64,000 nt of DNA from Sodalis ligni. GTDB lineage: Bacteria > Pseudomonadota > Gammaproteobacteria > Enterobacterales > Enterobacteriaceae. This document shows positions 40,666 through 52,152 of this stretch, piece by piece. Under the pieces are notes generated by a model, which ran no database searches, was not told where the DNA came from, and saw only the letters and a list, made by a program, of their open reading frames with translations. The stretch's first letter is position 1; the number at the start of each line of letters is the position of its first letter. Made by a program: the position numbers and the translations under genes. The stretch covers positions 3,596,337-3,660,336 of the forward strand of contig NZ_CP075169.1 of assembly GCF_016865525.2 (NCBI RefSeq), in the 5' to 3' direction.

Positions 40666-42047
40666 ATGGACGACGAAAAGTTTATCTGCCATAAGTGCGT
40701 TAGAGAAAAGTATGTCAGCCTGATTATCAAACAAAAGGGTGACGCGAAGCATAAATGTAGTTACTGTAGAAAGAAAATAAAAATATCGAACTGCTCGAAA
40801 TAACAAATATGATGAATCGTGTTTTCACTCAACATTATGACTCATGGGAAGACACTGATAATTATTATACTTCACGGGCAGGAGAATCGGCTCAGAATAT
40901 AATTCAGGATCAGCTCGGGGTTAATGAAAAGTCGCGATAGATATTCACGAACTGCTTAAAGAAACGTATAACGATTATTTTGATGATTTTAATTCTGCGT
41001 ATAGAGATGATTATGTTTATAGAATAAGAAATTATATTTCCAATTCTCATGAACTAAACAATGCCTGGGATGAAATGAAAGAATCCCTTCAGGGTGAAGC
41101 ACGTTTTTAACAGACAAGTAAAACTCTTCTTAGATAATCTTTTTCAGATATTGAAACATTGCGAACAGATATAAGCCAACCCGCTATAACGACAATCGAC
41201 AGCGATAGTATTCTTTACAGGGCAAGGTCGTTCGAGAATTATGATAGCGTTGAGGAAGCACTTAAGCATCCTGAACTTCATTTTGGGCCGCCACCGCATC
41301 TCTTGGCACGTTCTGGCCGGATGAACGCGCATGGTATACCTGTATTCTATGGCGCCACCTCACCGGATATAGCCGTTTCAGAAATAAGGCCGGCTGTAGG
41401 GAATTTCGTCATTGTCACCCCATTCAGACCGCGCAGGCCTCTGCGGATACTGGATATAACAGCCCTCGATGCGCTCAGCTATATCAAAGGAAGTCTTTTG
41501 ATACAAAACTTGTTGATATGAATGAGAAAACTTCATTTCTCAAAACGTTATCTCGAAAATTGACGCTTCCAGTATCTGGAAAAACCCGGACAGTGAATAC
41601 TTGATTACTCAGGCCGTTGCCGAATACCTGGCTATCTCTGAGAAATATAACCTTGATGGTATTAGTTTTGAATCTACCCAAGTGAGAATAGAAGAAAAAA
41701 TAAAAATATAGCCCATAATGTAGTGCTTTTAGTAAGTCTTCACACGTAAAGGATGCTGATACCAATAGTAACTATATCGTGGATTTATATGAAAATATTG
41801 AAGAAGATGAATATATCTTTCATCCGACGATTAGAAAAATAGAAGGCGAAAGTAAAACTCATTATAATAGCCATTTTTGACTGACACCCAGGATGAAACT
41901 CTTGAAATAATCCCGGACAAAATAATATTTTATAAAATTAAAGGTGTTATCTTCCAGACAGAGGAAACCGAAGTCACTTTGGGTGAAACCATTATCCAGG
42001 ACAAGCCAAAACATAAGGAATATGATGGCAAGTATTCTGCCGGTTAG
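40666..42047 (+). pseudogene. HEPN-associated N-terminal domain plus RES-domain protein, multiply frameshifted
   Basis: The N-terminus has two Cys pairs, FICHKC and CSYC, suggesting zinc binding. A helical HEPN-associated region follows (QHYDSWEDTDNYY; AWDEMKESLQGEARF). The RES domain starts at LYRARSF and includes RMNAHGIPVFYGATSPDIAV and SEIRPAVGNFVIV; RES proteins degrade NAD+ or ADP-ribosylate. The C-terminal acidic part reads FHPTIRKIEGESK. At least five one-base shifts (about 40785, 40935, 41108, 41495, 41710) occur in about 460 residues. No antitoxin is adjacent. It resembles stand-alone HEPN-RES defence proteins. Confidence 0.7.
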
Positions 42048-42347
42048 AATCTCATTCGTTCGATTCTTTATGATCTTTACCACATAAGATACTTTATTCT
42101 TCGATGTAGACCCAACTAAAGGGCGCACAAAATAAAAATCAGTCGTTCTGGTAAGCCATCCTATGAAGTGACTTATCTCGCTTCATTCCCTCAAAGGTTC
42201 GGCAGATCCAACGACGCCAGCTTCTTCGCTTCACGCCAACCTCCGCCCAGGATCGGGCTTCATCCGTGATGTAATACTGGACGCAGTAAAATAGGCGTAG
42301 CGTCTTCTGTCGGCATCGCTGATATAAGGTCGTAATTCATCGGAAAA
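42048..42347. other. Degraded sequence between the RES gene and the IS21 element
   Basis: I see no intact gene. A minus-strand stretch (SDADRRRYAYFTASSITSR in translation) may be a relic, but I cannot assign it. Confidence 0.3.
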
Positions 42348-42408
42348 GTTGTCCACTCCACCCAACATGGTCTTTCTTTAAGGTTCCGACACCGAAAGAG
42401 GAAGCGCC

Positions 42409-43587
42409 ATGTTAAGCAGAGAGGACCACCTAATGATAAAACAAATGCGCATTCATGGCGCTTATATTATCGACATTGCCCGTCAGATTGGCTGCTCAGA
42501 ACGCACGGTCAGGCGGCACCTGTCCGAGCCTGAACGTCCTCGCCGGACGTCTTCACGACGGCGTATGAGCAAACTTGAACCTTACATGGCTTTTATCGAT
42601 ATGCGCCTGAGTGAACATGTCTGGAACGCGCAAGTGATTTTCCAGGAAATCAAGGCGCAAGGCTATGGTGGCGGGACCACCGTGCTGCGGGAATATATCC
42701 AGCCCAAACGCCGACTCCGGCATGGTCGTGAAACCGTCCGCTTCGAAACGCAGCCCGGTTATCAGTTGCGGCACGACTGGGGTGAAGTGGAAGCAGAAGG
42801 GGCGGGCCTGCCATGTAAAATCAACTTCGCCGTCAATACGCTGGGCTACTCGCGCCGCTTTCATGTCTTCGCCGCGCCCTGCCAGGATGCGGAGCACACT
42901 TACGAATCGCTGGTGCAGGCGTTCGGTTACTTCGGCGGCTGCGTGAAAACCGTGCTGGTTGATAACCAGAAGGCGGCGGTGCTCAAACACGATAATACCG
43001 GCGAGGTTATCTTCAACGCCGGCTTCCAGTCGCTGGCGAAGCACTACGGCTTTATCCCCCGCGCCTGCCGGCCTCACCGGCCCAGGACCAAAGGGAAAGT
43101 GGAGCGCATGGTGGGTTATGTGAAACACAACTTCTTCGTTCACTATCGCCGGTTCGACAGTTTTGCGCACGTCAATCAGCTCCTGACCCAGTGGCTGGCG
43201 CAAGAGGCCGATCAACGCGACCTGCGCCAGTTCCATCAGACACCGGCAGAACGGTTCGAGGCGGAAAAAACCGCCCTGCAACCGTTGCCCGCCGGTCCGT
43301 TCGATACGAGTTATCACGATATCCGCCAAGCGGCCTGGGATGGCTACATCGACGTGCGGGGCAACCGCTACAGCCTGCCCGAAGCCTGGTGCGGGCGCCA
43401 GGTTACGGTACGCATTACCCTGGACGACGAGTTACGCGTCTACGGCAATGACGAGCTTATCGCCCGCCATCCGTTGTCACCGGCCACCGCCGGATGGCAG
43501 ACGGTGCCGGAACATCACCAGGCGCTGTGGCAGCGGACCTGCCAGGTAGAGCAACGACCGCTGGATGCCTATGAGGGACTACAGTGA
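42409..43587 (+). CDS. istA: IS21 IstA transposase (outer element)
   Basis: An intact 392-residue DDE transposase: N-terminal helix-turn-helix (YIIDIARQIGCSERTVRRHL), catalytic core with DWGEVEAEG, KTVLVDNQKAAV and GKVERMVGYVKHNFF, and a C-terminal beta-barrel (DVRGNRYSLPEAWCGR). It overlaps istB by four bases (ATGA), as in IS21. Confidence 0.93.
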   Translation: MLSREDHLMIKQMRIHGAYIIDIARQIGCSERTVRRHLSEPERPRRTSSRRRMSKLEPYMAFIDMRLSEHVWNAQVIFQEIKAQGYGGGTTVLREYIQPKRRLRHGRETVRFETQPGYQLRHDWGEVEAEGAGLPCKINFAVNTLGYSRRFHVFAAPCQDAEHTYESLVQAFGYFGGCVKTVLVDNQKAAVLKHDNTGEVIFNAGFQSLAKHYGFIPRACRPHRPRTKGKVERMVGYVKHNFFVHYRRFDSFAHVNQLLTQWLAQEADQRDLRQFHQTPAERFEAEKTALQPLPAGPFDTSYHDIRQAAWDGYIDVRGNRYSLPEAWCGRQVTVRITLDDELRVYGNDELIARHPLSPATAGWQTVPEHHQALWQRTCQVEQRPLDAYEGLQ

Positions 43588-44139
43588 TGAACGAACTGGA
43601 AAACCTACTGACCCGGCTGAAAATGGACCATCTGAGCGGCGCGGTGGAAAACCTGCTGGAGCAGGCCACGAAAGAAGAACTGAACTACCGGGAGTTCTTG
43701 ATCCGCGCCTTGTCACAGGAATGGAACGGGCGCCGTAGCCGGGGCCTGGAATCACGGCTCAAGCAGGCCCGGTTACCCTGGATAAAAACGCTGGAGCAGT
43801 TCGACTTCACCTTCCAGCCGGGAATAGATCGCAAAGTGATCCGCGAGTTGGCGGGACTGGCGTTCGTGGAGCGCAATGAAAATGTTATCTTGCTGGGTCC
43901 GCCGGGGTGGGAAAACCCATCTGGCGGTGGCCCTGGGCGTCAAAGCAGCGGATGGCGGTCACCGGGTGCTGTTCACGCCGCTGGATAAACTGATGGCAAC
44001 GCTGCTCAAGGCCAAACAAGAAAACCGCCTGGAGAGGCAGATCCAACTGTTAAGCTATAGCCGGGTGTTGATCCTGGATGAAATCGGCTATCTGCCGATG
44101 ACGCGGGAAGAGGCGAGCCTGTTCTTCCGGCTACTGAAT
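43584..44139 (+). pseudogene. istB: IS21 IstB helper ATPase (outer element), 5' part
   Basis: N-terminal LENLLTRLKMDHLSGAVENL and AGLAFVERNENVILLGPPG are present. The Walker A should read GPPGVGKTHLAVALG, but both the GGGG and AAAA runs near 43907-43916 are one base short. The Walker B region VLILDEIGYLPMTREEASLF follows. The gene is cut after FFRLLN by insertion of the inner IS21 element and continues at 46094. Confidence 0.88.
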
Positions 44140-44224
44140 TGTCGCTACCGATGTAATTATGACCCACCTACCAATGTAAATCTGACCCACCTGGGGTAAC
44201 AATGGCAGCTTTAAGAAGCTGCCC

Positions 44225-45242
44225 ATGCTGACATTGGAGTTACGAGTGGAGATCGCAGTTCTTTTACGTCAGGGCATGTCTATACGCGGCATTGCTCGCC
44301 AGCTTTCCTGTTCCCGGCAGACCGTCCGCCGCTATATCCGTATGCAGGAGTCCCCGGCCAAGGCCAGCTACAAGGCCAGGGCGCCGAGGCCCGGCAAGCT
44401 TGACCCGTATAAGCCTTATATTCTTGAACGTGTGTACGCCGCCAGACCGCATTGGATACCTGGCAGCGTCATGCTCAGTGAGATACAACTTCGGGGATAT
44501 TCCGGTGGCTACAGCATGCTTACCGCCTTTTTGCTCAACCTCAAGCAACAACCGGCTGACCCGGTGGTCCGTTTTGAGACCCAGCCCGGCGAACAGATGC
44601 AGGTTGATTTCACCGTGATAAGACAAGGCCGTCACCCGTTGTTGGCTTTTGTCGCCACCCTTGGCTGGAGCAGGGCAACCTTTGTACGTTTCTACGCCTG
44701 CCAGGATACCGCCGCTTGGTGTGATGGCATCGAGCAGGCGCTGTGCGCCTTTGGCGGTACACCGCAGCACCTTCTTTTTGATAACGCGAAGACCATTATC
44801 CTTGAACGCGATGTCTATGGCGTTGGCCGCCATCGGTGGAACCCGCCGCTACTGGCGCTCGCGGAGAAGTACGGTTTTACGCCCCGCGTGTGCCGGCCTT
44901 ATCGCGCGAAGACCAAGGGTAAAGTTGAGCGATTCAACCACTATTTGAAGACCAGTTTTGTCGTTCCCCTGGCGACCACGTTTAAGCAGGCCGGTTTAGT
45001 CCTTGACGTGGATTCTGCCAACAGCCGTATCGGGCCATGGCTTACCACCGTCGCCAACGCCCGCAAGCATGGCACCACCGGCATTCCCCCCGAGCAGCGG
45101 CTACAGCAGGAGATTGACGTGCTGCTCCCGTTGCCGCGCGAAGGCACAGAGGTACCGTTATCGGTTGATAACCACCGGGTTTTGCCCGTGAGAGTTTTCA
45201 ACATCCGCTGTCGGTCTATCAGTCGCTGCTGGAGGTGAGGTC

Positions 45243-45246
<4 letters not shown>
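44225..45246 (+). pseudogene. istA: IS21-family IstA transposase (inner element), frameshift at the end
   Basis: Helix-turn-helix MSIRGIARQLSCSRQTVRRY; core MQVDFTVIRQGRHPLLAFVA, GGTPQHLLFDNAKTII and GKVERFNHYLKTSFVVPLA. One added T near 45187 restores VESFQHPLSVYQSLLEVRS, the usual end, overlapping the istB start. About 339 residues. It is a different IS21 subgroup from the outer copy, judging by sequence. Confidence 0.88.
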
Positions 45247-46327
<1,081 letters not shown>

Positions 46328-46439
46328 AACGATAAACAGTGGACAACGGAAACGTTGAAAAGGGCCACCACTTCACGATGTTGACATCTTCAGCTCGCCG
46401 CTTCGGCGAACATTGCCTAAGACAGCGAGATACTATGCC

Positions 46440-46547
46440 CATGTCCAGTTGCCGGGCGCGCAGTTCCAGGAAGGGCACGCTGGCCATCAGCTTCGACAGC
46501 CTTGATAACGGCTAGGGTCTGGTGCTTGGTAAACGCGCCTTTCGCAT
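46440..46547 (-). pseudogene. IS3-family OrfA remnant
   Basis: On the minus strand GAGGAG precedes an ATG at 46547 opening MRKARF, continued by TKHQTLAVIKAVEADGQ with one added T: the typical start of IS3/IS407-group OrfA. The rest of the element is not present. Confidence 0.6.
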
Positions 46548-46802
46548 AGTAATCTCCTCGTTGGCATCGTCATTATGCTGAAAGATCGCTCGATGTGAAT
46601 AGCACGATTATGCGGGATAGTGACAGTGAAGATTCAGCATTTTTTTTTCTATTAACCCGGGCTACTCGATGGTATTGTTTTGAGAAAATACAGATGATGC
46701 TGAGATGTACCGCCGAACGTTGCATTGCAGTAACTGGCTCGCTGTTTACGTGAGTCATTTTAGCCGTTCAGTTGAAAGCTCAATCGAAGCAAGGACTAGA
46801 GC

Positions 46803-48029
46803 ATGACAGGGGCTTCTACCGATCAATACGCTGCTAGTGAACAAAGCTTAGGATATATTTTTCAGCCCCGCTTTGCGCTACTTAAACTTTTGCAGTGGCC
46901 AGAAGACACGTCTGTTTTAATCGAAAAGGACGATGATCTCGACTTCGTCGATTCAGATGGCGTCAAAACGCTGGCATCGCTTAAGCACAAGGGGGACGGC
47001 GATACTCTAACAGACCTATCCACCGATTTTTGGAGGTCGGTTCGAATATGGCTGGATCGCTATAATCGCGATGGCCGAAGCGAAGCTAATCTTCACTTCT
47101 TTCTGTTTACTACCGGAACTGTTTCAAGCACGTCTTTCCTGCGACACTTCTTATTAGTCGAACCGCCGACAGAAGACGATGAGTCGGTGTCATTGCCACA
47201 GCTTGCTAACATCGCTCTGGCTAAGACCAGATCGAAACTTATCACTCCAATTGCCGATGAGTTCAACAAACTCAGTGATGATCAGAAAGAAGATTTTCTA
47301 TCGCGGATAGTCATTTTTGATGGCGTACCTCGCATCGAGGATGTTCCTGCAATTATCAAAGACCAGCACATGCGCATCATCCGGCGCGATAATCGTGAAG
47401 CTATATTCGAACGGCTTGAAGGTTGGTGGAATAATACGATTGTCGATCTGCTGACCGGGAAGCGTACAGAAGCGATTTTTGGATACGAGCTTTCTGACAA
47501 GCTGGCTGCATTTTCTGAAGAGTACAAATCAGACAATCTTCCGATTACGTTCAGAGGAAAAAGACCTGCTGGAGACATCGACGCGCTGAACGACTCTCGG
47601 CTCTTTGTTGTTCAACTCCGAGAAATCGGCATTTCTTCCAATCGCATCCGTAACGCCATTCTCGACTACTATCGGGCGTTTGAGCAGCGCTCTTCGTGGG
47701 CTCGTGAAAATCTCTTAGTTACCGGAGAAATGGAAGATTATGAAGACCGACTCGTTGATGAATGGAGCCGCTATCGAGACGTCGTGTTTGAGGAGCTCGA
47801 AGAGAATTCAGCAGACGAAGTACTTATCGCTGCTGGGAAAGCACTGTACCAATGGGCCGACCTTGAGAGTGGTAACATTAGCTCGCTTCGCATTCGGGAA
47901 CGAGTGACTGAACCCTATGTGGTGCGGGGAGGATTTCATATCCTTGCAAACAGCGGACCACTGCCCAGAATTTTCTGGCATCCTCGATTCCTCAATAGAA
48001 TTGGCCAATTGTTAGGAGCCCTGAAATGA
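46803..48029 (+). CDS. ABC-three-component (ABC-3C) system, C-terminal-domain protein
   Basis: An intact 408-residue protein. The N-terminal region (YAASEQSLGYIFQPRFALLK, then IEKDDDLDFVD and SLKHKGDGDTLTDLS) fits the large, variable ABC-3C component with a nuclease-like fold (conserved E, D and K-x-K). The C-terminal half (LFVVQLREIGISSNRIRNAI, LDYYRAF, WARENLL) is the conserved ABC-3C tail domain. It is the first of three coupled genes and probably the effector/target-recognition subunit of this predicted anti-phage system. It overlaps the next gene by four bases. Confidence 0.75.
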   Translation: MTGASTDQYAASEQSLGYIFQPRFALLKLLQWPEDTSVLIEKDDDLDFVDSDGVKTLASLKHKGDGDTLTDLSTDFWRSVRIWLDRYNRDGRSEANLHFFLFTTGTVSSTSFLRHFLLVEPPTEDDESVSLPQLANIALAKTRSKLITPIADEFNKLSDDQKEDFLSRIVIFDGVPRIEDVPAIIKDQHMRIIRRDNREAIFERLEGWWNNTIVDLLTGKRTEAIFGYELSDKLAAFSEEYKSDNLPITFRGKRPAGDIDALNDSRLFVVQLREIGISSNRIRNAILDYYRAFEQRSSWARENLLVTGEMEDYEDRLVDEWSRYRDVVFEELEENSADEVLIAAGKALYQWADLESGNISSLRIRERVTEPYVVRGGFHILANSGPLPRIFWHPRFLNRIGQLLGALK

Positions 48030-48514
48030 AGCGATGGGATCAGCGCCCATTCGAAATAAGAAATCTTTTCAATCCTGCATTCTGTGGGATTGTGCTGTTT
48101 AGGGCATTGCAAGGCTACGAAGAGGCAAACTCAGGCGGAATGCCATTTTCTCTAGCACTTCTAGTTTTACCATTATGTCTGCAAAAAGACTCTCGCCAAG
48201 TGATTGCAGAAAACCCTCGTCGTTACTTATTAAAAATCATCGAAAATAATCCCCAATTGCTCGTCGGATTCGCCGAGCGCGCCAGTAATATGCTTCCTTT
48301 TACGCTTGAAGCTTTCGGGGTGCTTATGGAGAGGGGATGTTTTGTCGTAACGCAAGATGGCCGATTGAAAACCCTACCTAATAAAGTTCGCAAATCGGTT
48401 AAGGGAACAGACGAATCTATCTCGTGCCAGCGCGTTGCGCACTCTGTAGGAAAAGAATTTGCCCGTATTGCAGACCGCGTTACGGTGTACACAACCTTTG
48501 GAGTACGCCCATGA
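48026..48514 (+). CDS. ABC-3C system middle component
   Basis: An intact 162-residue alpha-helical protein (WDQRPFEIRNLFNPAFCGIV, LLVLPLCLQKDSRQ, KFARIADRVTVYTTFGVRP-like end) matching the middle components that lie between the tail protein and the ATPase. It is coupled on both sides by four-base overlaps. Its precise role is unknown; it may bridge the effector and ATPase. Confidence 0.75.
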   Translation: MKRWDQRPFEIRNLFNPAFCGIVLFRALQGYEEANSGGMPFSLALLVLPLCLQKDSRQVIAENPRRYLLKIIENNPQLLVGFAERASNMLPFTLEAFGVLMERGCFVVTQDGRLKTLPNKVRKSVKGTDESISCQRVAHSVGKEFARIADRVTVYTTFGVRP

Positions 48515-50474
48515 AAATTAAGTCAATTCATGTCTACAGCCACGATGGCCAGCGTCGAGACCTAAAGTTCAAGGTCGATGGTTTAAATGTCATAACTGGT
48601 CGATCATCCACTGGTAAATCAGCACTCTCAGAGATCATCGAATACTGTATGGGTCGTTCGACCTTTAATGTGCCTGAAGGTATTATTCGCGACAAAGTCT
48701 CATGGTTCGCCGTTATTTATCAATATCCTCATGAGCAGGTACTAATCGCGAAGCCAACACCAAGGGCAGGCGCCACAAGCTGTGGCACGGTTATGTTGCG
48801 AAGGGGAAGCGAACTAGCAGCCCCGGCTTTTGAAGATTTATTGATCAACACCGATGACGACTCGGTGGTGGCATTGCTATCCCGATTGCTAGGCATCCCT
48901 GATAATCATACAGATGTGGCGATAGAGCACAGTAGGGAAAGCTATGACGCAAACATCAAACACACTTTTACTACCTATTTCAAAAGCAGGGTATCGTTGC
49001 CAATAAGGATCAACTCTTCTATCGGCAAAATGAAGCATTTCAGCCACAGGCTATTCGCGACACACTACCGATTCTTCTGGGCATTTCCTCTAATGACCGC
49101 TACGAACTTGAGCACAAGCTACGTTCAGCGCAACGAGATCTGAAAATCAACTCAAAGCTTCTTGAACAGGCACGTGATGCAATCGATACATCCCAACTAA
49201 AAGGTGCCGGACTTTTATCTGAAGCCAAAGCCGTAGGTATCCTAGCCCAAGTAAATGACAAAGTCGGGACAGAAGAAGTGATTAATGTTTTGCATTCTGC
49301 ATTGCAATGGAAACCAGCATCTATCCCCGAGGACGATGGACACAGAATATCCATTCTTGAAAATGAAATTACCCGGTTACGACAAGAAAGGCGTGAGCTT
49401 CAGGCTCGGGTTGATTCAGCTCGCTTATATGCCAAGCAATCCGGTAATTTCGAAAGCGAGGTGTTTGAACAGCAAGACCGATTGACTTCGATCAGGGCAC
49501 TGCCAAAAAATCCTGAAACAGGCGAATGGCAATGGCCGTTCTGTGAAGCAAATTTGGCCATGGAATCTCCTATCGCAAAAGCGCTCTTGAACGAACTTAC
49601 GACACTTGATGCTGAAATGAGTATCGTGGCTGGTCAGCGCCCAAAAATGGAAGCGTATCTAACTGAGTTGGATGCAGAGGTTAGGACCATTGTATACACG
49701 ATTAAGAGCAAGGAAATTGAACTTGCTGCAGCAATCGCGGCGAATGAAGTTATTGAGCAATTGGGTACGCGCAATAATGCAGCTGCAAGGGGAGTTGGTC
49801 GCATCAGTTTGTTTCTGGAAGATCTCATACCTAATACGGAGCTAGCAGCACGTGAAGCAGAGAATCGTCGTCTGAAGCTTAAGGTCGAAGAACTACAGAG
49901 GAAAGTGGGTACCGACGACAGCCATGAGCGACTCAAATCAATCCTGAATAACATTTCGTCACAGATAACGCGCTTCATCTTGGCTTTTGATGCAGAATTT
50001 CGAGAGCTCCCCGCACGATTTGATCTCAACCAAATGACTATTATTTTTGATCGCCCGGATCGCCCGGTACCAATGGGCCGCACCGGTGGCGGTGAGAATC
50101 ACCTCGCGTATCACCTGTCCGCGTTGTTAGCTCTGCATCTTTTTGCCTCGAAAAATAATTGTCCTATCCCCCATTTTCTCCTTATAGATCAGCCGACTCA
50201 GGTTTATTTCCCCTCAGAAAAGGTCTATCAGGAAGCAGATGGCTCTGTACAGAAAACAGAAGCGGATGCTGACCTGGCGGCGGTTCGCCGTTTGTTTGAA
50301 TTATTGCTGAAATTCACGCGAGAAGAAGTCCCTGGCTTTCAGCTTATTGTGACAGAGCATGCAAACCTTCGCGACCCATGGTTCCAAGACGCTTTGGTTG
50401 AGCTTCCTTGGACTAAACCGCCTGCTCTAGTACCTGAAAACTGGCCTTTGCAATCGGAATTATCGAGGCAATGA
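48511..50474 (+). pseudogene. ABC-3C ATPase (DUF3732 family), one frameshift
   Basis: Starts MKIKSIHVYSHDGQRRDLKF, then Walker A VITGRSSTGKSALSEIIEY at residue 30. One added A in the AAAA run near 48983 joins it to IVANKDQLFYRQNE. A coiled-coil middle (ENEITRLRQERRELQARVDS) and the C-terminal signature GGGENHLAYHLSALLALH and Walker B FLLIDQPTQVYFPSE follow: an SMC/Rad50-like ABC ATPase of about 654 residues. In ABC-3C systems the ATPase is thought to sense invading DNA or a phage protein. Confidence 0.82.
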
Positions 50475-50771
50475 AAAGAAAAATTGGCAAAAACTACCCG
50501 TAGCCAGCTTGATGAATAGAGGGTGAAATTCGGCAGAATGCCTCACAAGAAGGCTGAACTAGATCATGAGCTGATCAATAAGGAAGTACGGGTCAAAGAA
50601 GTTATGAAAAAAAACGGCGATCTCGTGTGCGACATATTTTATACTGAAGAAAAATTGACATCAATGCTAAAAATTTTTTTACTGATGAATTATAAATATT
50701 TAATTTTTCGAGATAATTTGTGTGCCTTCCATCTATTTAGCTAAATCTTACCTTAAAAGGATGTATCCAAA

Positions 50772-52152
50772 TTGAGTCAATACTTAAAGCTTGGGGATGA
50801 CCAGTTTCCGGTTCAGCTAGATGCACACAACGAAGTTGGTGCATTTAAAGTCGTTGGGCATTGTATATGGGCAAAAACAGAAGATAAAATTACTCCTGAT
50901 TTTCTGCGTTCAAGAATAGAACCTTGGTTAACTGCACTTTTCAGTCTGAACACCTAAATTTACTTATTGGCTCAGGTCTTAGCGCGGCTATCCAGGAGTC
51001 AGCAACAGGCATCCCCCTCAAGGTATGGGATGGATTAATGATCTCAAAGTTTGTAAGGCTGAGATAGATAGCTATGTAGCTAAAACAGCGAGTGCTTCGG
51101 GAAGGGAAAATGGCAACATTGAAGACCAAATTCGTTCAATTAATGAATTGATTAAAGGGTTAGAGATTTTAACAGTACAAAATATACCACTTCCCCGCCT
51201 CCTCCAGGTTGTGCTCCATATCGCAATTTCAAAATGAGTTAGCTGAACTAAAAACGAATTATCAAGATGCCTTAAATTATTTTCAGATTCGGTTAGTAAT
51301 GGAGAGAAAGTAATTCGTGATGCAACTCACGTATCAAAACTGAAACCTTTAACTATTTAGTAAATTTTTGATGAGTTTTTCAAGTCGAACTGCAACTCGA
51401 GATCGATTGCATATATTTACGACAAATTACGACAGAATAATAGAAACTGGTGCTGAAATCGCGGGACTTCGACTAATTGACCGATTCGTTGGCAGTATAG
51501 CACCAATTTTTAGATCCTCGCGTTTAGAGGTGGATTATCATTACAATCCACCAGGAATACGAGGTGAGCCAAGATATCTAGAAGGTGTAGCACGTTTTAC
51601 TAAATTACATGGTTCATTGGACTGGTATGCAAATGAAGGGCAATTAGGCGCTTTGGATTACCTTTTGGAGCCAGTTCGGTAGAGCCATTTTACAAGTGGA
51701 AGATTCCGGAACCGTTAATTATCATCGATTAATGATTTATCCAAATTCAGTCAAAGACCGTGAAACATCAGAATATCCTTATGTTGAGCTTTTAGGGATT
51801 TAGCATCAGCAACATGTCGTCCCAATAGCACTCTCGTAACTTATGGTTATAGTTTTGGCGATGAACATATAAACCGAGTTATTATTGACATGTTAACAAT
51901 ACCCTCAACGCATATAGTGATAATTGCCTATGGTGATCCACTCGGTAGAATTATGAGTTTTATAAAAGATAGCGGTAGAAAAGCCCAAATATCTTTATTG
52001 CTTGGTGATCACTTTGGAAATCTTAAAATTTAGTAGACTATTATCTTCCTAAGGCTGCAATAGATAGAACATCAATTCGAATGGCGGAGTTATTGAAGTC
52101 AAGAGGATTATATCGAGCAGAAATTAAAAATAACAGTGGGGATGCCGAATGA
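50772..52152 (+). pseudogene. SIR2-family NADase of a SIR2-HerA system, multiply frameshifted
   Basis: Begins at a TTG behind an AAGGA site. One T added near 50940 gives QSEHLNLLIGSGLSAAIQE, the NAD-binding GSGLS motif. HIFTTNYDRIIETGAEIAG and FTKLHGSLDWY are the SIR2 TTNYD and LHGSxDW motifs. SNTLVTYGYSFGDEHINRVI-type sequence follows near 51830. At least six shifts occur in about 462 residues (50940, 51023, 51200, 51655, 51740, 51800). The stop overlaps the HerA start (ATGA). SIR2 proteins in such pairs hydrolyse NAD+ on phage infection. Confidence 0.82.

Noticed and set aside
50523..50744. 73-codon frame between ABC-3C and SIR2 (MKFGRMPHKKAELD start)
   Set aside because: Has a weak GAGGG site but no family resemblance and an AT-rich low-complexity end; possibly a relic.
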